Source: Bacillus mycoides
GTDB lineage: Bacteria; Bacillota; Bacilli; Bacillales; Bacillaceae_G
NCBI RefSeq assembly: GCF_018742245.1
Contig: NZ_CP036132.1
Coordinates: forward strand, 1,111,001 to 1,175,000
Reading direction: 5' to 3'
DNA length: 64,000 nt
The notes beneath the pieces are model-generated. The model was given only the letters and a program-made list of their open reading frames with translations. It did no database searches and was not told the origin of the DNA. Both the position numbers and the translations under genes were made by a program. Each line of letters opens with the position of its first letter. Positions within the stretch are counted from its first letter, which is position 1. This document shows, one piece after another, positions 26,191 through 37,590 of this stretch.

Positions 26191-29100
26191 ATGTCACTTC
26201 GATTTGTGATTGGTAGAGCTGGAAGTGGAAAAAGTACACTTTGTTTACACGAAGTGCAAGAAGAGTTGAAACAACGCCCAAGAGGGAAAACAATATTATA
26301 TCTTGTGCCAGAACAGATGACATTCCAAACACAGCAGGCGTTAATTGGGAGCGAAGATGTAAGAGGTTCTATTCGGGCGCAAGTTTTTAGTTTTTCGCGA
26401 TTAGCGTGGAAGGTGCTGCAAGAAGTTGGGGGAGCGAGTCGTCTTCATATTGATGAAGCTGGTGTCCATATGTTGCTTCGTAAAATTGTAGAATCTCGTA
26501 AAGATGGACTATCTGTGTTTCAAAAAGCAGCGGAGCAAAATGGCTTCTTTGAACATCTTGGTAGTATGATTGCAGAATTTAAACGTTACAATGTGACGCC
26601 GTCTAACGTATATGAAATGTGGCAACAATTAGATACGCATAGCAGTAGTGCAGAGCAAAAGCTACTAGCGAATAAAGTGTATGATTTACAGTTATTATAT
26701 GATGATTTTGAACGTGCTTTAATCGGAAAATATTTAGATTCAGAAGACTACTTACAATTATTAATTGAGAAGCTTTCAGACTCTGAGTATGTAAAAGGCG
26801 CGGAAATTTATATAGATGGGTTCCATTCATTTTCTCCTCAAGAGCTAGAAATTGTTAGAGGGCTAATGAGATTAGGAACTAGAGTAACAATAACATTAAC
26901 GATAGATGAAAAAACGTTAGCGCAGCCAGTGAATGAACTAGATTTGTTTTATGAAACGACGTTAACGTATGAAAGAATAAAACAAGTAGCGCGTGAAGAG
27001 AAAATAGAAGTTGAAAAAACAATTCCACTTATGGAACAGCCGCGTTTTCATTCGCAAGCATTAGCGCATTTAGAAATGCATTACGAAGCGCGTCCAAATG
27101 AAAAGTTTCACGGTGAAGCGAGTGTGACAATTAGTACAGCAGCTAATTTACGAGCTGAAGTAGAAGGTGTTGCTCGTGAAATTCGAAGACTTGTGGCGGC
27201 TGAAGACTATCGTTACCGAGATATAGCAGTACTTCTTCGTAACGGAGAAAGTTATTACGACGTAATGCGAACGTTATTTACGGATTATAATATCCCGCAT
27301 TTCATCGATGAAAAACGCCCAATGTCACATCATCCGCTAGTAGAATGTATTCGTTCGGCTTTAGAGATTATTAGCGGAAATTGGCGTTATGATGCAGTGT
27401 TCCGCTGTGTGAAAACAGAACTTTTATATCCACTAGACGTAAGAAAAGAAGCGATGCGCGAAGAGATGGATGAGTTCGAAAACTACTGTTTAGCGTACGG
27501 TGTACAAGGGAAGAGATGGACTTCTGAAGATCCGTGGATGTATCGTCGATATCGTTCTCTTGATGATGCGAGCGAAATGATAACAGACAGTGAGCGTGAA
27601 ATGGAAGAGAAAATAAATCGACTTCGCGACGTTGTAAGAACGCCAGTTATTCGTATGCAAAAAAGACTGAAGCGTGCTGGAACAGTTATGCAAATGTGCG
27701 AAGCGGTATATTTATTTTTAGAGGAGCTTGACGTTCCGAAAAAACTAGAGGCATTACGTATTCGTGCAGAAGAAAGCGGAGATTTCTTATTTGCGACAGA
27801 CCATGAGCAAGTATGGGAAGAAGTGATGAGTCTTCTTGATACGTTCGTTGAGATGCTTGGCGAAGAGAAGATGTCCCTGTCTATGTTTACTGATGTAATG
27901 ACGACAGGTCTTGAGGCACTTCAATTTGCGAACATTCCGCCGTCACTAGATCAAGTGTTAGTTGCTAATATTGATCATTCTAGATTATCAGATATTAAAG
28001 CGACGTTCATTATTGGCGTAAATGAAGGCGTGATTCCAGCAGCACCTATGGATGAAGGTATGCTTTCTGATGAGGAAAGAAATGTTCTCACCGCTGCAGG
28101 TATCGAATTAGCACCAACGACGAGACAAACTTTATTAGAAGAACAGTTCGTTATGTATCAAATGGTGACGAGGGCATCTGAGAAGTTATACATTTCCTGT
28201 CCGCTTGCAGATGAAGAAGGAAAGACGTTACTTGCTTCTAGTTTTATTAAGAAAATAAAAAGAATGTTCCCTGATGTGAAAGAAACGTTTATTACGAATG
28301 ATGTAAATGACTTATCGCGTTCGGAACAAATCTCATATGTAACAACGCCAGAAGTAACTTTGTCTTACGTCATGCAGCAACTGCAAACGTGGAAGCGTTA
28401 CGGATTTGAAGGCAATTTAGACTTTTGGTGGGACGTATATAACTTCTACGTTACTTCAGATGAATGGAAGCAAAAAAGTAGCCGCGTGTTATCGAGTTTA
28501 TTCTACCGAAATCGTGCACAGAAACTAAGTACAGATGTAAGTAGGGATTTATATGGAGATACAATTAAGGGAAGCGTTTCTCGTATGGAACTATTTAATC
28601 GCTGTGCGTACGCTCATTTCGCTCAGCACGGTTTATCGCTAAGAGAGCGCGATATTTTCAAACTTGATGCGCCAGATATCGGTGAACTATTCCATGCAGC
28701 GCTGAAGAGAATTGCAGACAAGCTATTACGTGAAAATCGTACTTGGGCAGATTTATCAATAAAAGAGTGTGAGCACCTTTCTGCTTTAGTAATAGAAGAA
28801 ATTGCACCATTATTACAAAGACAAATTTTATTAAGTTCAAACCGTCATTTCTATTTAAAGCAAAAACTACAACAAATCATTTTCCGTACATCACTTATTC
28901 TTCGTGAACATGCGAAGTCGAGTGGCTTTGTACCAGTTGATTTAGAAGTACCGTTCGGTATGGGCGGGACTGGATCGCTTCCGCCAATGGAATTTGCGTT
29001 GCCAAATGGTGTGAAGATGGAAGTAGTTGGCCGTATTGACCGTGTTGATAAGGCGGAGGATGAGAGTGGTACGTTCCTTCGTATTATTGACTATAAATCA

Positions 29101-29706
29101 AGTTCGAAAGCGTTAGATTTAACAGAAGTGTATTACGGACTCGCACTTCAAATGTTAACGTATTTAGATGTTGTTACTTCAAATGCACATACGTGGATGA
29201 AAAAGGGTAGTACTGCATCACCGGCGGGTGTATTGTATTTCCATATTCATAACCCGATTGTTGAGATGAAAGGCGACGCATCTGAAGAAGAAATTGAGAA
29301 AGAAATTTTAAAGAAATTTAAAATGAAAGGGCTCGTACTAGGAGATGCTGACGTTGTACGTTTAATGGATAATAAACTTTCAACAGGAAGCTCTGATATT
29401 ATTTCTGCTGGTCTGAAAAAAGATGGTAGTTTTAGTGCGCGTTCTAGCATTGCAAGTGAACAAGAGTTTAACGTACTTCAAAAATATGTACACCACTCGT
29501 TTGAAAATATCGGAAAAGACATTACAGAAGGTGTTATCGATATTGCTCCTTACAAAAAGGGGAATAAAGCGGCATGTACGTTCTGTAACTTCAAATCTGT
29601 TTGTCAATTTGATGAATCACTTGAAGATAACCAATTCCGTATGTTAAAAGATATGAAAGATAGCGAAGCAATGGAGAAAATTAGAGAGGAGGTTGGCGGA
29701 GAATGA
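26191..29706 (+). CDS. addB: ATP-dependent helicase/nuclease subunit B
   Basis: The product is 1171 residues. The N-terminus has a Walker A (GRAGSGKST, residues ~8-16). The C-terminal nuclease domain has the RecB-type DYKSSSK motif with a downstream [12 protein letters not shown]. Four cysteines typical of the AddB iron-sulphur cluster are present: one in NRCAYAHF and three in [10 protein letters not shown]. With AddA it forms the enzyme that processes double-strand breaks and recognises Chi. ATG 26191 follows AAAGGTGGGG; the stop overlaps the addA start by 4 nt. Confidence 0.97.
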   Translation: MSLRFVIGRAGSGKSTLCLHEVQEELKQRPRGKTILYLVPEQMTFQTQQALIGSEDVRGSIRAQVFSFSRLAWKVLQEVGGASRLHIDEAGVHMLLRKIVESRKDGLSVFQKAAEQNGFFEHLGSMIAEFKRYNVTPSNVYEMWQQLDTHSSSAEQKLLANKVYDLQLLYDDFERALIGKYLDSEDYLQLLIEKLSDSEYVKGAEIYIDGFHSFSPQELEIVRGLMRLGTRVTITLTIDEKTLAQPVNELDLFYETTLTYERIKQVAREEKIEVEKTIPLMEQPRFHSQALAHLEMHYEARPNEKFHGEASVTISTAANLRAEVEGVAREIRRLVAAEDYRYRDIAVLLRNGESYYDVMRTLFTDYNIPHFIDEKRPMSHHPLVECIRSALEIISGNWRYDAVFRCVKTELLYPLDVRKEAMREEMDEFENYCLAYGVQGKRWTSEDPWMYRRYRSLDDASEMITDSEREMEEKINRLRDVVRTPVIRMQKRLKRAGTVMQMCEAVYLFLEELDVPKKLEALRIRAEESGDFLFATDHEQVWEEVMSLLDTFVEMLGEEKMSLSMFTDVMTTGLEALQFANIPPSLDQVLVANIDHSRLSDIKATFIIGVNEGVIPAAPMDEGMLSDEERNVLTAAGIELAPTTRQTLLEEQFVMYQMVTRASEKLYISCPLADEEGKTLLASSFIKKIKRMFPDVKETFITNDVNDLSRSEQISYVTTPEVTLSYVMQQLQTWKRYGFEGNLDFWWDVYNFYVTSDEWKQKSSRVLSSLFYRNRAQKLSTDVSRDLYGDTIKGSVSRMELFNRCAYAHFAQHGLSLRERDIFKLDAPDIGELFHAALKRIADKLLRENRTWADLSIKECEHLSALVIEEIAPLLQRQILLSSNRHFYLKQKLQQIIFRTSLILREHAKSSGFVPVDLEVPFGMGGTGSLPPMEFALPNGVKMEVVGRIDRVDKAEDESGTFLRIIDYKSSSKALDLTEVYYGLALQMLTYLDVVTSNAHTWMKKGSTASPAGVLYFHIHNPIVEMKGDASEEEIEKEILKKFKMKGLVLGDADVVRLMDNKLSTGSSDIISAGLKKDGSFSARSSIASEQEFNVLQKYVHHSFENIGKDITEGVIDIAPYKKGNKAACTFCNFKSVCQFDESLEDNQFRMLKDMKDSEAMEKIREEVGGE

Positions 29707-32700
29707 TAGAAAATTGGCCTGAGAAACCAGAAGGTAGTCAATGGACAGATGATCAGTGGAAAGCGGTTGTAGCGAACGGACGTGATATTTTAGTCGCAGC
29801 AGCAGCTGGATCAGGGAAAACAGCAGTATTAGTTGAACGTATTATTAAAAAGATTATAAGTGAGGAAAATCCAGTCGATGTCGACCGCCTGCTCGTTGTA
29901 ACATTTACGAATGCAGCGGCGCAAGAAATGAAAAATCGAATTGGAGAAGCGTTAGAAAAAGTATTAATTGATGGGCCAGGTTCACAGCATATAAGAAAAC
30001 AGCTTAGCTTATTAAATAAAGCTTCCATTTCTACCATTCATTCATTTTGTTTACAAGTTATTAGAGGATATTATTACATGCTTGATGTCGATCCTCGTTT
30101 TCGTATTGCGAACCAAACAGAAAATGAGTTATTAAAAGAAGAAGTGCTAGATGACATATTAGAAGAAGAATATGGAATCGAAGATAATAGTATTTTCTTT
30201 GAATTAGTTGATCGTTATACGAGTGACCGTAGTGACGATGACTTACAACGAATGATTTTAGCGCTTCATACAGAATCAAGAGCGCATCCAAATCCGGAGA
30301 AGTGGCTTGATAAATTAGTAGAAGCATACGATGTTGAAGGAAAGACGATTGAAGATTTGGTTTACGCTTCTTACCTATTAGAAGATGTAAAGTTTCAGCT
30401 TGAAACAGCGGAAGAGCATATTCGTAAGGCGACTGAACTCGCAATGCTTCCTGATGGTCCAGCGCCTCGTGCCGAAACTTTACAAGCGGATTTAGCTTTA
30501 CTTGGAACGTTATCATCAGCAGCTCGTGGATCGTGGACAAGCGTTTATGAAGCGATGCAAAATGTATCGTGGCAAACGTTAAAGCGTATTAAGAAAAGTG
30601 ATTACAATGAAGATGTTGTAAAACAAGTAGATTCTCTTCGTAATAAAGCGAAAGATGAAGTAAAGAAATTACAAGAAGAGCTATTTAGCCGCAGACCTGA
30701 AAGTTTCTTACGAGATTTTCAAGATATGCATCCTGTATTAGAAAAACTCGTGAAGCTTGTAAAAGTATTTACAGAGCGTTTCCAAGCGATTAAACGAGAT
30801 AAAGGAATGGTCGATTTCACAGATTTAGAGCATTTCTGTTTGCAAATTTTAAGCGAGCAAAGTGAAGATGGTGAAATGAAGCCGTCAGCAGTAGCACTTC
30901 AATATCGTAATAAATTTGCTGAAGTACTAGTCGATGAATATCAAGATACGAACTTCGTACAGGAATCAATTATTAAATTCGTAACGAAAGATTCTGAGAG
31001 TGAAGGAAACTTATTCATGGTTGGTGACGTAAAACAGTCAATCTATCGTTTCCGACTAGCAGAGCCTGGTTTATTCTTAGGAAAATATAAACGTTTCACA
31101 CAAGAAGGATTGGGCGGCGGAATGAAGATTGACTTAGCGAAAAACTTCCGTAGCCGTCATGAAGTGCTAGCTGGTACGAACTTTATCTTCAAACAAATTA
31201 TGGGCGAAGAAGTCGGAGAAATCGATTATGATGCTGACGCTGAATTAAAGCTAGGTGCTAGCTATCCAGAAGGTGAAGATGTAGCGGCAGAACTACTATG
31301 CATTCAGCAAACTGAGGAAGAAGTGCAAGAAGGTGAAGAAGGTACAGAAGTAGAAAAAGCGCAGCTTGAAGCTCGTCTTATGGCGCAGCGTATTAAAGCG
31401 ATGGTTGATTCAGGCTATGAAGTGTATGATCGTAAAACTGATAGTATGCGCCCGGTACAATACCGCGACTTCGTTATTTTACTTCGCTCCATGCCGTGGG
31501 CGCCGCAAATTATGGAAGAGTTAAAATTACAAGGAATTCCAGTATATGCTGACCTTGCGACTGGTTACTTTGAAGCGACAGAAGTAAATATTATGATGAA
31601 CGTATTCCGCGTTATTGATAATCCGATGCAAGATATTCCGCTTGCAGCTGTACTTCGTTCACCGATCGTTGGACTAAATGACGAAGAACTTGCGACGCTT
31701 CGTGCTCACGGAAAGAAAGGCTCGTTTTATGAAGTAATGAGCTCATTCTTAAAAGGAGCGCCGCTTGAAGAAGAACAAGAACTGCATGATAAATTAGAGT
31801 GGTTTTATAAATTACTGCAAGGATGGCGTGAATTTGCGCGTCAACAATCTCTTTCCGATTTAATTTGGAAAGTGTACGGTGAGACAGGCTATTACGACTT
31901 TGTCGGCGGTTTACCAGCCGGAAAGCAAAGACAGGCAAACTTACGCGTATTATATGACCGCGCAAGACAATATGAAGCAACATCGTTTAGAGGATTATTC
32001 CGATTCTTACGCTTTATTGAGCGTATTTTAGAACGCGGTGATGACATGGGAACGGCGAGAGCTCTTGGAGAACAAGAAGACGTCGTTCGCATTATGACGA
32101 TTCATAAAAGTAAAGGGCTAGAGTTCCCAGTCGTATTTGTAGCTGGACTTGGTCGCCGTTTTAATACACAAGATTTAATGAAGCGTTTCTTACTTCATAA
32201 AGATTTCGGTTTCGGTTCACAATTTATCGATCCGCGTAAACGAATTAAATATACGACATTATCGCAACTAGCGATTAAGCGTAAAATGAAGATGGAATTA
32301 ATTGCGGAGGAAATGCGCGTATTATACGTAGCGTTAACGCGTGCGAAAGAGAAGTTAATTTTAATCGGAACAGTTAAGGATGCAAATAAAGAAATGGAAA
32401 AATGGCTCGATGCAAGGGAGCATAGTGAATGGTTATTACCAGATCATATACGTGCCGGAGCGTCATGTTATTTAGATTGGATTGCACCTTCATTATATAG
32501 ACATCGTGATAGTGAAATGCTTCTTGAATTAGGACAAGGGAATATTCCAGGCGAAATTTATGGGTATAGTGCGAGCTGGAAAGTAGAAGTTGTTGACGGC
32601 AAAACGTTACTTGCACCAGAACCAGTTCAAGAAGAGAAACAAGAGTTATTAGAAGCGCTTCGCGATAAAAAAGCTGTTCCGTTAGAAAGTGAACGGAAAG

Positions 32701-33428
32701 AAGAAGTGTACGACAGATTAATGTGGGAATATGGGTATGAGGACGCGACATCTCACCGTGCGAAACAGTCTGTTACAGAAATAAAGAGAAATTATCAATC
32801 TGAAGAAGGTAGCGATAACGCCTTTATTAAAAAACTTCGTGCACCAATTAAAACACGTCCGCGCTTTATGGAGAAAAAAGGGCTAACATACGCAGAGCGA
32901 GGGACAGCAGTTCATGCCGTTATGCAGCATGTAGATTTGAAGAAACCAATTACGATTGAAGTTCTTCAAGAACAAATTGCAAGAATGGTAAATAAAGAAC
33001 TATTAACATTTGAACAAGCTGAAGAAATAGCGATTGAAAAAGTAATTTCATTCTTTGACAGTGACTTAGGTAAAAGGGTATTAGCAGCAAAAAGTGTTGA
33101 ACGTGAAGTACCATTTACGATGATGCTTTCAGCAGAAGAAGCATATCAAGATTGGCAAGGTAAGAGTGACGAATCGATACTTGTCCAAGGGGTTATCGAC
33201 TGCATGATTGAAGAGGAAGACGGAATTACTTTAATCGACTTTAAGACAGATACGATTGAAGGGAAGTTCCCAGGTGGATTTGATCAAGCGAAACCAACTT
33301 TAGAAGACCGATACAAAGTACAGCTTTCACTATATGCAAAAGCACTCGAGAAAAGCTTAAAACATCCTGTGAAAGAGAAATGTTTATACTTCTTTGATGG
33401 GAATCATGTTGTAAATATTGAGGAATAG
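29703..33428 (+). CDS. addA: ATP-dependent helicase/nuclease subunit A
   Basis: The product is 1241 residues. UvrD-type superfamily 1 helicase motifs are in order: Walker [16 protein letters not shown], Ia [59 protein letters not shown] and [14 protein letters not shown]. The C-terminal RecB-type nuclease has [10 protein letters not shown] and LIDFKTD. It is the 3'-5' helicase and nuclease of the AddAB complex. The start ATG overlaps the addB stop (ATGA), so translation is coupled. The gene at 33452 follows 23 nt downstream. Confidence 0.97.
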   Translation: MIENWPEKPEGSQWTDDQWKAVVANGRDILVAAAAGSGKTAVLVERIIKKIISEENPVDVDRLLVVTFTNAAAQEMKNRIGEALEKVLIDGPGSQHIRKQLSLLNKASISTIHSFCLQVIRGYYYMLDVDPRFRIANQTENELLKEEVLDDILEEEYGIEDNSIFFELVDRYTSDRSDDDLQRMILALHTESRAHPNPEKWLDKLVEAYDVEGKTIEDLVYASYLLEDVKFQLETAEEHIRKATELAMLPDGPAPRAETLQADLALLGTLSSAARGSWTSVYEAMQNVSWQTLKRIKKSDYNEDVVKQVDSLRNKAKDEVKKLQEELFSRRPESFLRDFQDMHPVLEKLVKLVKVFTERFQAIKRDKGMVDFTDLEHFCLQILSEQSEDGEMKPSAVALQYRNKFAEVLVDEYQDTNFVQESIIKFVTKDSESEGNLFMVGDVKQSIYRFRLAEPGLFLGKYKRFTQEGLGGGMKIDLAKNFRSRHEVLAGTNFIFKQIMGEEVGEIDYDADAELKLGASYPEGEDVAAELLCIQQTEEEVQEGEEGTEVEKAQLEARLMAQRIKAMVDSGYEVYDRKTDSMRPVQYRDFVILLRSMPWAPQIMEELKLQGIPVYADLATGYFEATEVNIMMNVFRVIDNPMQDIPLAAVLRSPIVGLNDEELATLRAHGKKGSFYEVMSSFLKGAPLEEEQELHDKLEWFYKLLQGWREFARQQSLSDLIWKVYGETGYYDFVGGLPAGKQRQANLRVLYDRARQYEATSFRGLFRFLRFIERILERGDDMGTARALGEQEDVVRIMTIHKSKGLEFPVVFVAGLGRRFNTQDLMKRFLLHKDFGFGSQFIDPRKRIKYTTLSQLAIKRKMKMELIAEEMRVLYVALTRAKEKLILIGTVKDANKEMEKWLDAREHSEWLLPDHIRAGASCYLDWIAPSLYRHRDSEMLLELGQGNIPGEIYGYSASWKVEVVDGKTLLAPEPVQEEKQELLEALRDKKAVPLESERKEEVYDRLMWEYGYEDATSHRAKQSVTEIKRNYQSEEGSDNAFIKKLRAPIKTRPRFMEKKGLTYAERGTAVHAVMQHVDLKKPITIEVLQEQIARMVNKELLTFEQAEEIAIEKVISFFDSDLGKRVLAAKSVEREVPFTMMLSAEEAYQDWQGKSDESILVQGVIDCMIEEEDGITLIDFKTDTIEGKFPGGFDQAKPTLEDRYKVQLSLYAKALEKSLKHPVKEKCLYFFDGNHVVNIEE

Positions 33429-33451
33429 AGCTTAGAGAGGGGTTATGGAGT

Positions 33452-33730
33452 ATGGCGACGTTAAGAACTTGTGATCAAGGACACGAGTACTACAAAAGTA
33501 GCGATTGTCCAACTTGCCCAACCTGTGAGAAAGAGAGAAAGCCAAAAGAAGGCTTTCTTTCTCTTCTTTCAGCACCAGCAAGAAGGGCGTTAGAACATTA
33601 TGGAATTCATACTTTAGAAGAACTTTCAAAGTATAGTGAAAAAGAAATTTTGAAACTGCACGGTATGGGACGGGCATCTTTACCTAAATTGAGAACGGCT
33701 TTAGAAAATAAGGGATTATCATTTAAATAA
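33452..33730 (+). CDS. Small zinc-ribbon plus alpha-CTD-like helix-hairpin-helix protein
   Basis: The product is 92 residues. Residues ~5-30 hold cysteines C, CPTCPTC spaced as in a small zinc ribbon; residues ~40-88 read LSAPARRALEHYGIHTLEEL ... LHGMGRASLPKLRTAL, matching the fold of the RNA polymerase alpha C-terminal domain. Such a domain could contact DNA or proteins. It lies 23 nt after addA with its own AGAGAGGGG and ends at the terminator, so it is likely in the addBA transcript. Its role is unknown. Confidence 0.78.
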   Translation: MATLRTCDQGHEYYKSSDCPTCPTCEKERKPKEGFLSLLSAPARRALEHYGIHTLEELSKYSEKEILKLHGMGRASLPKLRTALENKGLSFK

Positions 33731-33733
33731 AGA

Positions 33734-33782
33734 AAAACTAATCATTAGTGGGGAGTAGTATCTTCACTAATGATTAGTTTAT
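33734..33782 (+). terminator. Strong Rho-independent terminator
   Basis: AAACTAATCATTAGTG and CACTAATGATTAGTTT form a 16-bp stem ending the addBA transcript. Confidence 0.85.
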
Positions 33783-33946
33783 ATAATCGGTATTAATAAG
33801 CTCGATAAAGGCGTATAACGAAATCTCATTTTGAAAATCGTAAATCGATGGACGAAACGATTTAAAGATGGATTTGTGAAGTGTAGAGAACTTGATAAAG
33901 AAGATAGGTGAATTGATTATAATATTAAGGAAGGAAGTGCAACACT

Positions 33947-34654
33947 ATGGATTTTGAAACAGTAATGCAAGAGCTTGAAACTCTCGGTAAGGAACGAACT
34001 AAAAAAATATACATATCTAATGGTGCAAAGGAGCCACTTTTTGGCGTAGCTACAGGTGCTATGAAACCAATCGCAAAGAAAATAAAAATAAATCAAAGTT
34101 TAGCTGAAGAGCTGTATGCCACAGGTAACTACGATGCGATGTACTTTGCAGGCATTATTGCAGACCCAAAAACTATGAATGAATCGGATTTTGATCGTTG
34201 GATGGATGGGGCGTACTTTTATATGCTGTCCGATTATGTGGTGGCAGTAACTTTATCAGAATCAGATTTTGCACAAGACGTTGCTGATAAATGGATTGCA
34301 AGTGGTGACGAACTAAGAATGTCAGCGGGCTGGAGTTGCTACTGCTGGCTTTTGGGGAATCGAAAAGACAATGAATTTTCCGAAGGTAAGATTGCCAATA
34401 TGCTAGAAGTTGTGAAAAATACAATTCACGATGCGCCAGAACGAACGAAATCTGCTATGAATAATTTTCTAAACACTGTGGGGATTTCATATGTGCCGCT
34501 ACATGAAAAGGCAGTTGAAACCGCAAAGGAAGTAGGCATAGTAGAACTAAAACGGGGCAACAAGAAAAGCAGTTTTCTAAATGCTTACGAAAGTATTCAT
34601 AAAGAACTTGATAGAGGAAGACTGGGGTTCAAACGTAAATATGTAAGGTGCTAA
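33947..34654 (+). CDS. DNA alkylation repair protein (AlkD-like)
   Basis: The product is 235 residues, built of HEAT-like helical pairs. Segments such as LYATGNYDAMYFAGIIADP, SGDELRMSAGWSCYCWLLG and NNFLNTVGISYVPLHEKA place it in the AlkC/AlkD-type alkylation repair group, which remove or recognise alkylated bases. AAGGAAG precedes ATG 33947. It is a single gene. Confidence 0.82.
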   Translation: MDFETVMQELETLGKERTKKIYISNGAKEPLFGVATGAMKPIAKKIKINQSLAEELYATGNYDAMYFAGIIADPKTMNESDFDRWMDGAYFYMLSDYVVAVTLSESDFAQDVADKWIASGDELRMSAGWSCYCWLLGNRKDNEFSEGKIANMLEVVKNTIHDAPERTKSAMNNFLNTVGISYVPLHEKAVETAKEVGIVELKRGNKKSSFLNAYESIHKELDRGRLGFKRKYVRC

Positions 34655-34783
34655 AAATTAGGATTCTGAAATTCTGTAAAATATTCAACTTTTGTATAAA
34701 TACATCTATTCCTTTATTCTAGAAAAGGACGCTATTTTTTGAATAAAACTTAGATTTTTAAATGACTTTATTGCTATAAATTT

Positions 34784-34812
34784 AACCCTGTCCTAAATTT
34801 AGAACGGGGTTG
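34784..34812 (+). terminator. Possible terminator hairpin
   Basis: AACCC...GGGTT arms around CTAAATTTAG form an imperfect stem 130 nt after the repair gene. The T-run after it is poor. Nothing else is visible in 34655-34923. Confidence 0.45.
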
Positions 34813-34923
34813 TGCTTGTTTGAGCTTTTAAAATATAATAAATTTATTTTCATTTTATAAAGAGAGTAAATATCATAAGAGGTATATATCTGTGTGGAAA
34901 TAAACAATTGAAGGGGAATGTGC

Positions 34924-35409
34924 ATGGATCCCATTAAAGAGAAATTAGATTTATTACGTAATGAAATAAAAGATATGGGTGGTATAATCGATTTAGATTG
35001 GTGCGATAGATTGTTATACCCTTATTATAAACACTTTAATGATAGTGAATTGAGATATCGATCAGGTTCATTGTTAGCATTTTGGGGAATTCTCCTAGAG
35101 TGGGAAGATGAAAGTGGGTTTCCATTTTATACAGGCACTCAGGAGTATGATTGTCATCATTTTGATATGTATTTAAAGGGATTTCTAAAGTACGCTCCTA
35201 AGATTGAGAGGCAATTTCCGAATATTTATCTTGTTATTGTTGGATCACTGATGGAGTTGGATGAAAGAGAAAGATGGGAAAGTGAATTTCCTAACATATG
35301 TAAGGAGTTATTCGATGCTGTTAGGGAGGAACTGTTCCATACTGATGTTACACAGATAAATGATGAGACATATCAAAATGCATATAAAGAAGGAAGAATG
35401 CTATATTAA
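34924..35409 (+). CDS. Unknown acidic protein
   Basis: The product is about 161 residues; ATG 34924 is better spaced from AAGGGG (34911-34916) than ATG 34918. It is acidic and rich in aromatic residues (WDRLLYPYY-like and LLAFWGILLEW stretches) with no signal or membrane segment. Its size and composition resemble immunity proteins of polymorphic toxins, but no toxin gene is adjacent. The function is unassigned. Confidence 0.65.
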   Translation: MDPIKEKLDLLRNEIKDMGGIIDLDWCDRLLYPYYKHFNDSELRYRSGSLLAFWGILLEWEDESGFPFYTGTQEYDCHHFDMYLKGFLKYAPKIERQFPNIYLVIVGSLMELDERERWESEFPNICKELFDAVREELFHTDVTQINDETYQNAYKEGRMLY

Positions 35410-35445
35410 AAGAATATAAGCTTGAATTAAAATTATCTTTAATAG

Positions 35446-35497
35446 AAGAAACAGCCCTAGCTCTACACAATATAGAGCTAAGGCTGTTTCTTTTTTA
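35446..35497. terminator. Bidirectional terminator
   Basis: AGAAACAGCC-TAGCTCTA and TAGAGCTA-GGCTGTTTCT form a long stem between the gene ending at 35409 and gerPF. Confidence 0.9.
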
Positions 35498-35710
35498 CGC
35501 TGTTCCAATCTGATCTTGGTCTGCTACATCCGAATCGAATGTATTTGTTGCACTAACGCCACTAAAAGTGTTGACGACAAATCCGACATTGGAAGCCCCA
35601 GATCCGTTATAAGCTTTCGTATTTTCTTTCGGAGACACGTTATAAAAATCTCCTAAGTTGAAAGAGCCGTTACTGTTTTGAACGACAAGATTCCCTACAA
35701 CCGAAGGCAT
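35495..35710 (-). CDS. gerPF: Spore germination protein GerPF
   Basis: The product is 71 residues from ATG 35710, with AGGTGAATGG upstream. It has the GerPA/PF-type pattern: MPSVVGNLVV, the short NLGDFYNVSP strand and an acidic end DSDVADQDQIGTA. GerP proteins sit in the spore coat and help germinants reach their receptors. It is the last gene of the gerPABCDEF operon, 42 nt after gerPE. Confidence 0.93.
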   Translation of the reverse strand: MPSVVGNLVVQNSNGSFNLGDFYNVSPKENTKAYNGSGASNVGFVVNTFSGVSATNTFDSDVADQDQIGTA

Positions 35711-35752
35711 ACCATTCACCTACTTTACTAAGCTTTTTAATTACTATATGAA

Positions 35753-36139
35753 TTATTTAGAGGAAGGTTCATCAGTAATAAATTGGCGGATTTGTAGCGT
35801 ACGAGAATTATTAAAAACATAGTCAACATTGCCGATTTGGAAGCACGCGGAATTTAAAATTGTTCGCAAGTGAACATCATTTACTTCAATAAAAGGGCAC
35901 TCATTTACAATATTCATTTTTACATCTGTTGTTCGCTTTGGAATTGTAATGTATTCATCTGTAAAGATTTCAAACGCATCAAAACGACCTTCACCTTTTA
36001 TATAACAAGGGATTTCTCGGTGAACGATAAGTGCTCTATTTTTTAATTCTATTTGATTAGCATCCCCGACCTGGAAGACGGCTGCAACCCCCATAGAAAC
36101 GATAGAAACATTTTGTACAATTGAAGTATGACGGAGCAT
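35753..36139 (-). CDS. gerPE: Spore germination protein GerPE
   Basis: The product is 128 residues from ATG 36139, with GAGGAGAGG upstream. It begins MLRHTSIVQNVSIVSMG and has the AVFQVGD strand common to GerP proteins. It is the fifth gene of the operon, 14 nt after gerPD. Coat-located; needed for normal germinant access. Confidence 0.92.
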   Translation of the reverse strand: MLRHTSIVQNVSIVSMGVAAVFQVGDANQIELKNRALIVHREIPCYIKGEGRFDAFEIFTDEYITIPKRTTDVKMNIVNECPFIEVNDVHLRTILNSACFQIGNVDYVFNNSRTLQIRQFITDEPSSK

Positions 36140-36153
36140 AATTTTTCCTCTCC

Positions 36154-36348
36154 TCAACCTGGAGTCGGAGGGACATCTGTTACTAATGGTACAAATGGTC
36201 CCTCTGTAACGGATTCGAATGGCGTATCAAGAATTGAAGAAAGGATGAGAAGGTTAGCATCTCCAATTAAAAATAATGCGGAAGAAGAAACCCCGTTCAT
36301 TTTAATCTGCCCTACTTTTAACTCACGGTTCACAACATTTAAATTCAT
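36154..36348 (-). CDS. gerPD: Spore germination protein GerPD
   Basis: The product is 64 residues: MNLNVVNRELKVGQIKMNGV, then the SALFLIGDA motif shared by the family. It is the fourth operon gene, 6 nt after gerPC. Confidence 0.93.
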   Translation of the reverse strand: MNLNVVNRELKVGQIKMNGVSSSALFLIGDANLLILSSILDTPFESVTEGPFVPLVTDVPPTPG

Positions 36349-36354
36349 ACATAC

Positions 36355-36969
36355 TTACTCCTTTCGGAAATTGCCCGGTATGTGTTGAATAAAGGAAAGG
36401 AAGGCTTTGTCAATATCTTGTTTCATCGCTTGAATAATGACGTCTCGTAAATAATCGGGATCTGTAGAAATACCCTCATACGATTGAACTTGTGACAAAT
36501 AATACGGAAGTCTATGTTCCATCTGTTTTTTTATGTCATCCACCATCATTTGTCGATACATCTCATCAAGCGGCGTTCTCTCTTCTTGTTCAAAATGGAG
36601 AATTCGACTATATGCTTCTTCATCTAAATAGCGATGCATTTCTTGAAGGATACCTTGATAAAAGTCTGGATTTATTTCTGTTTCAGGATTTACTTTTAAC
36701 GTTTCTGTATCTACTTGAAAATCTTCAATTTGTTGCTCTTTTGTTGAAAATGGATTCAAGCCAATATTTAAAGTGCCATTTAAATTTTCTACTTTTAATT
36801 GATCGAATTTATATTCCACTTTTCCTATAGAAGAGGAGGGGCGACTTTTTAACTCATTAAGCTCTTCTTGTAGTAGGCGAACTTGCTCTTCAAGGTTTAG
36901 AATAGTTTGCTGCTGTATTTGGAGAGCTTGCTGAAGTTGGTGTAGGTAAGTGTATATATCTTGATTCAT
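36355..36969 (-). CDS. gerPC: Spore germination protein GerPC
   Basis: The product is 204 residues from ATG 36969, which follows GGAGGTTTC; the in-frame extension to 36990 lacks a ribosome site. Residues ~10-50 are a coiled coil (LQQALQIQQQTILNLEEQVR), and the C-terminal half is helical, ending in HIPGNFRKE. GerPC is the one GerP protein unlike the small ones. It is the third gene of the operon. Confidence 0.93.
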   Translation of the reverse strand: MNQDIYTYLHQLQQALQIQQQTILNLEEQVRLLQEELNELKSRPSSSIGKVEYKFDQLKVENLNGTLNIGLNPFSTKEQQIEDFQVDTETLKVNPETEINPDFYQGILQEMHRYLDEEAYSRILHFEQEERTPLDEMYRQMMVDDIKKQMEHRLPYYLSQVQSYEGISTDPDYLRDVIIQAMKQDIDKAFLSFIQHIPGNFRKE

Positions 36970-37033
36970 TTTGTGAAACCTCCTTTTCAATAGGGAGGGT
37001 ATATTAATGCTATATATTTATGATAAGGATGGT

Positions 37034-37240
37034 CTAAGAAGAACTAGTTGAAGGTTTAATAGAAATAATTTGTCCTTTCGCACTTAAAGGGCGAAGAGGT
37101 TCTGTAAATCCGCCAGAATTTGAGAATTTAGAAAGAGCCTTAATACTACCTGCAGTTCCAATTTGAAAAACGGAAGAGGTCGTAATGCTATCGATTCTAA
37201 TGCTGTTAATGATGATACTTTGGTTCACATAAAAATTCAA
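37034..37240 (-). CDS. gerPB: Spore germination protein GerPB
   Basis: The product is 68 residues: MNFYVNQSIIINSIRIDSIT, then SSVFQIGTAG, the family strand motif. It is the second gene of the operon, 14 nt after gerPA; AGGAGGCGA precedes its start. Confidence 0.93.
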   Translation of the reverse strand: MNFYVNQSIIINSIRIDSITTSSVFQIGTAGSIKALSKFSNSGGFTEPLRPLSAKGQIISIKPSTSSS

Positions 37241-37254
37241 TGCAATCGCCTCCT

Positions 37255-37476
37255 TTAGCTCGAACCGATTATTGCTTGATCAATTACATCTGAATCATTG
37301 ACAGTCGTTGAGCTTTGATAATTGTAGACAGAGATGTTATCCCCAACGTTAAATGAACCGGCTCCGGCAAAAGCGCGTGAATAACTAATAGGCCTAATCG
37401 CAAATACATCTCCAATATGAAAAATACCACTTGATCCAATATTAACGATACGAATATGTCCGACCATAGCTGGCAT
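37255..37476 (-). CDS. gerPA: Spore germination protein GerPA
   Basis: The product is 73 residues from ATG 37476, with AAAGGTG upstream; the in-frame start at 37485 would leave no room for the ribosome site. It reads MPAMVGHIRIVNIG, GIFHIGD, and an acidic end with DSDVIDQAIIGSS, like GerPF. It is the first gene of the operon, behind a sigma-K-like promoter. Confidence 0.94.
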   Translation of the reverse strand: MPAMVGHIRIVNIGSSGIFHIGDVFAIRPISYSRAFAGAGSFNVGDNISVYNYQSSTTVNDSDVIDQAIIGSS

Positions 37477-37513
37477 ACAAAACACCTTTCATTTTTAAAA
37501 TTTTCTTTTCTAC

Positions 37514-37541
37514 TATTGTATGGGCGTTTTCAATAAAATGT
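37514..37541 (-). promoter_or_regulatory. Sigma-K-type promoter of the gerP operon
   Basis: On the minus strand, CATACAATA (37522-37514) matches the sigma-K -10 CATANNNTA, and AC lies 17 bp upstream (37541-37540). It is about 40 nt upstream of gerPA. GerP synthesis in the mother cell under sigma-K is established in Bacillus. Confidence 0.7.
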
Positions 37542-37557
37542 GTCCTTTTTTGAAATA

Positions 37558-37590
37558 AAAGAAACACATACGTTATTGCGTATGTGTTTC
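37558..37590 (-). terminator. Terminator between yisI and gerPA
   Basis: GAAACACATACG and CGTATGTGTTTC form a perfect stem, with a T-rich run on the minus strand. It overlaps the last codons of the yisI-like gene. Confidence 0.82.

Noticed and set aside
30061..30540. 159-codon minus-strand frame inside addA
   Set aside because: It is antisense to a strongly conserved helicase gene, without a ribosome site; long shadows are common here because addA is long and biased in codon use.
36492..36830. 112-codon plus-strand frame inside gerPC
   Set aside because: It is antisense to an operon gene with clear family identity.
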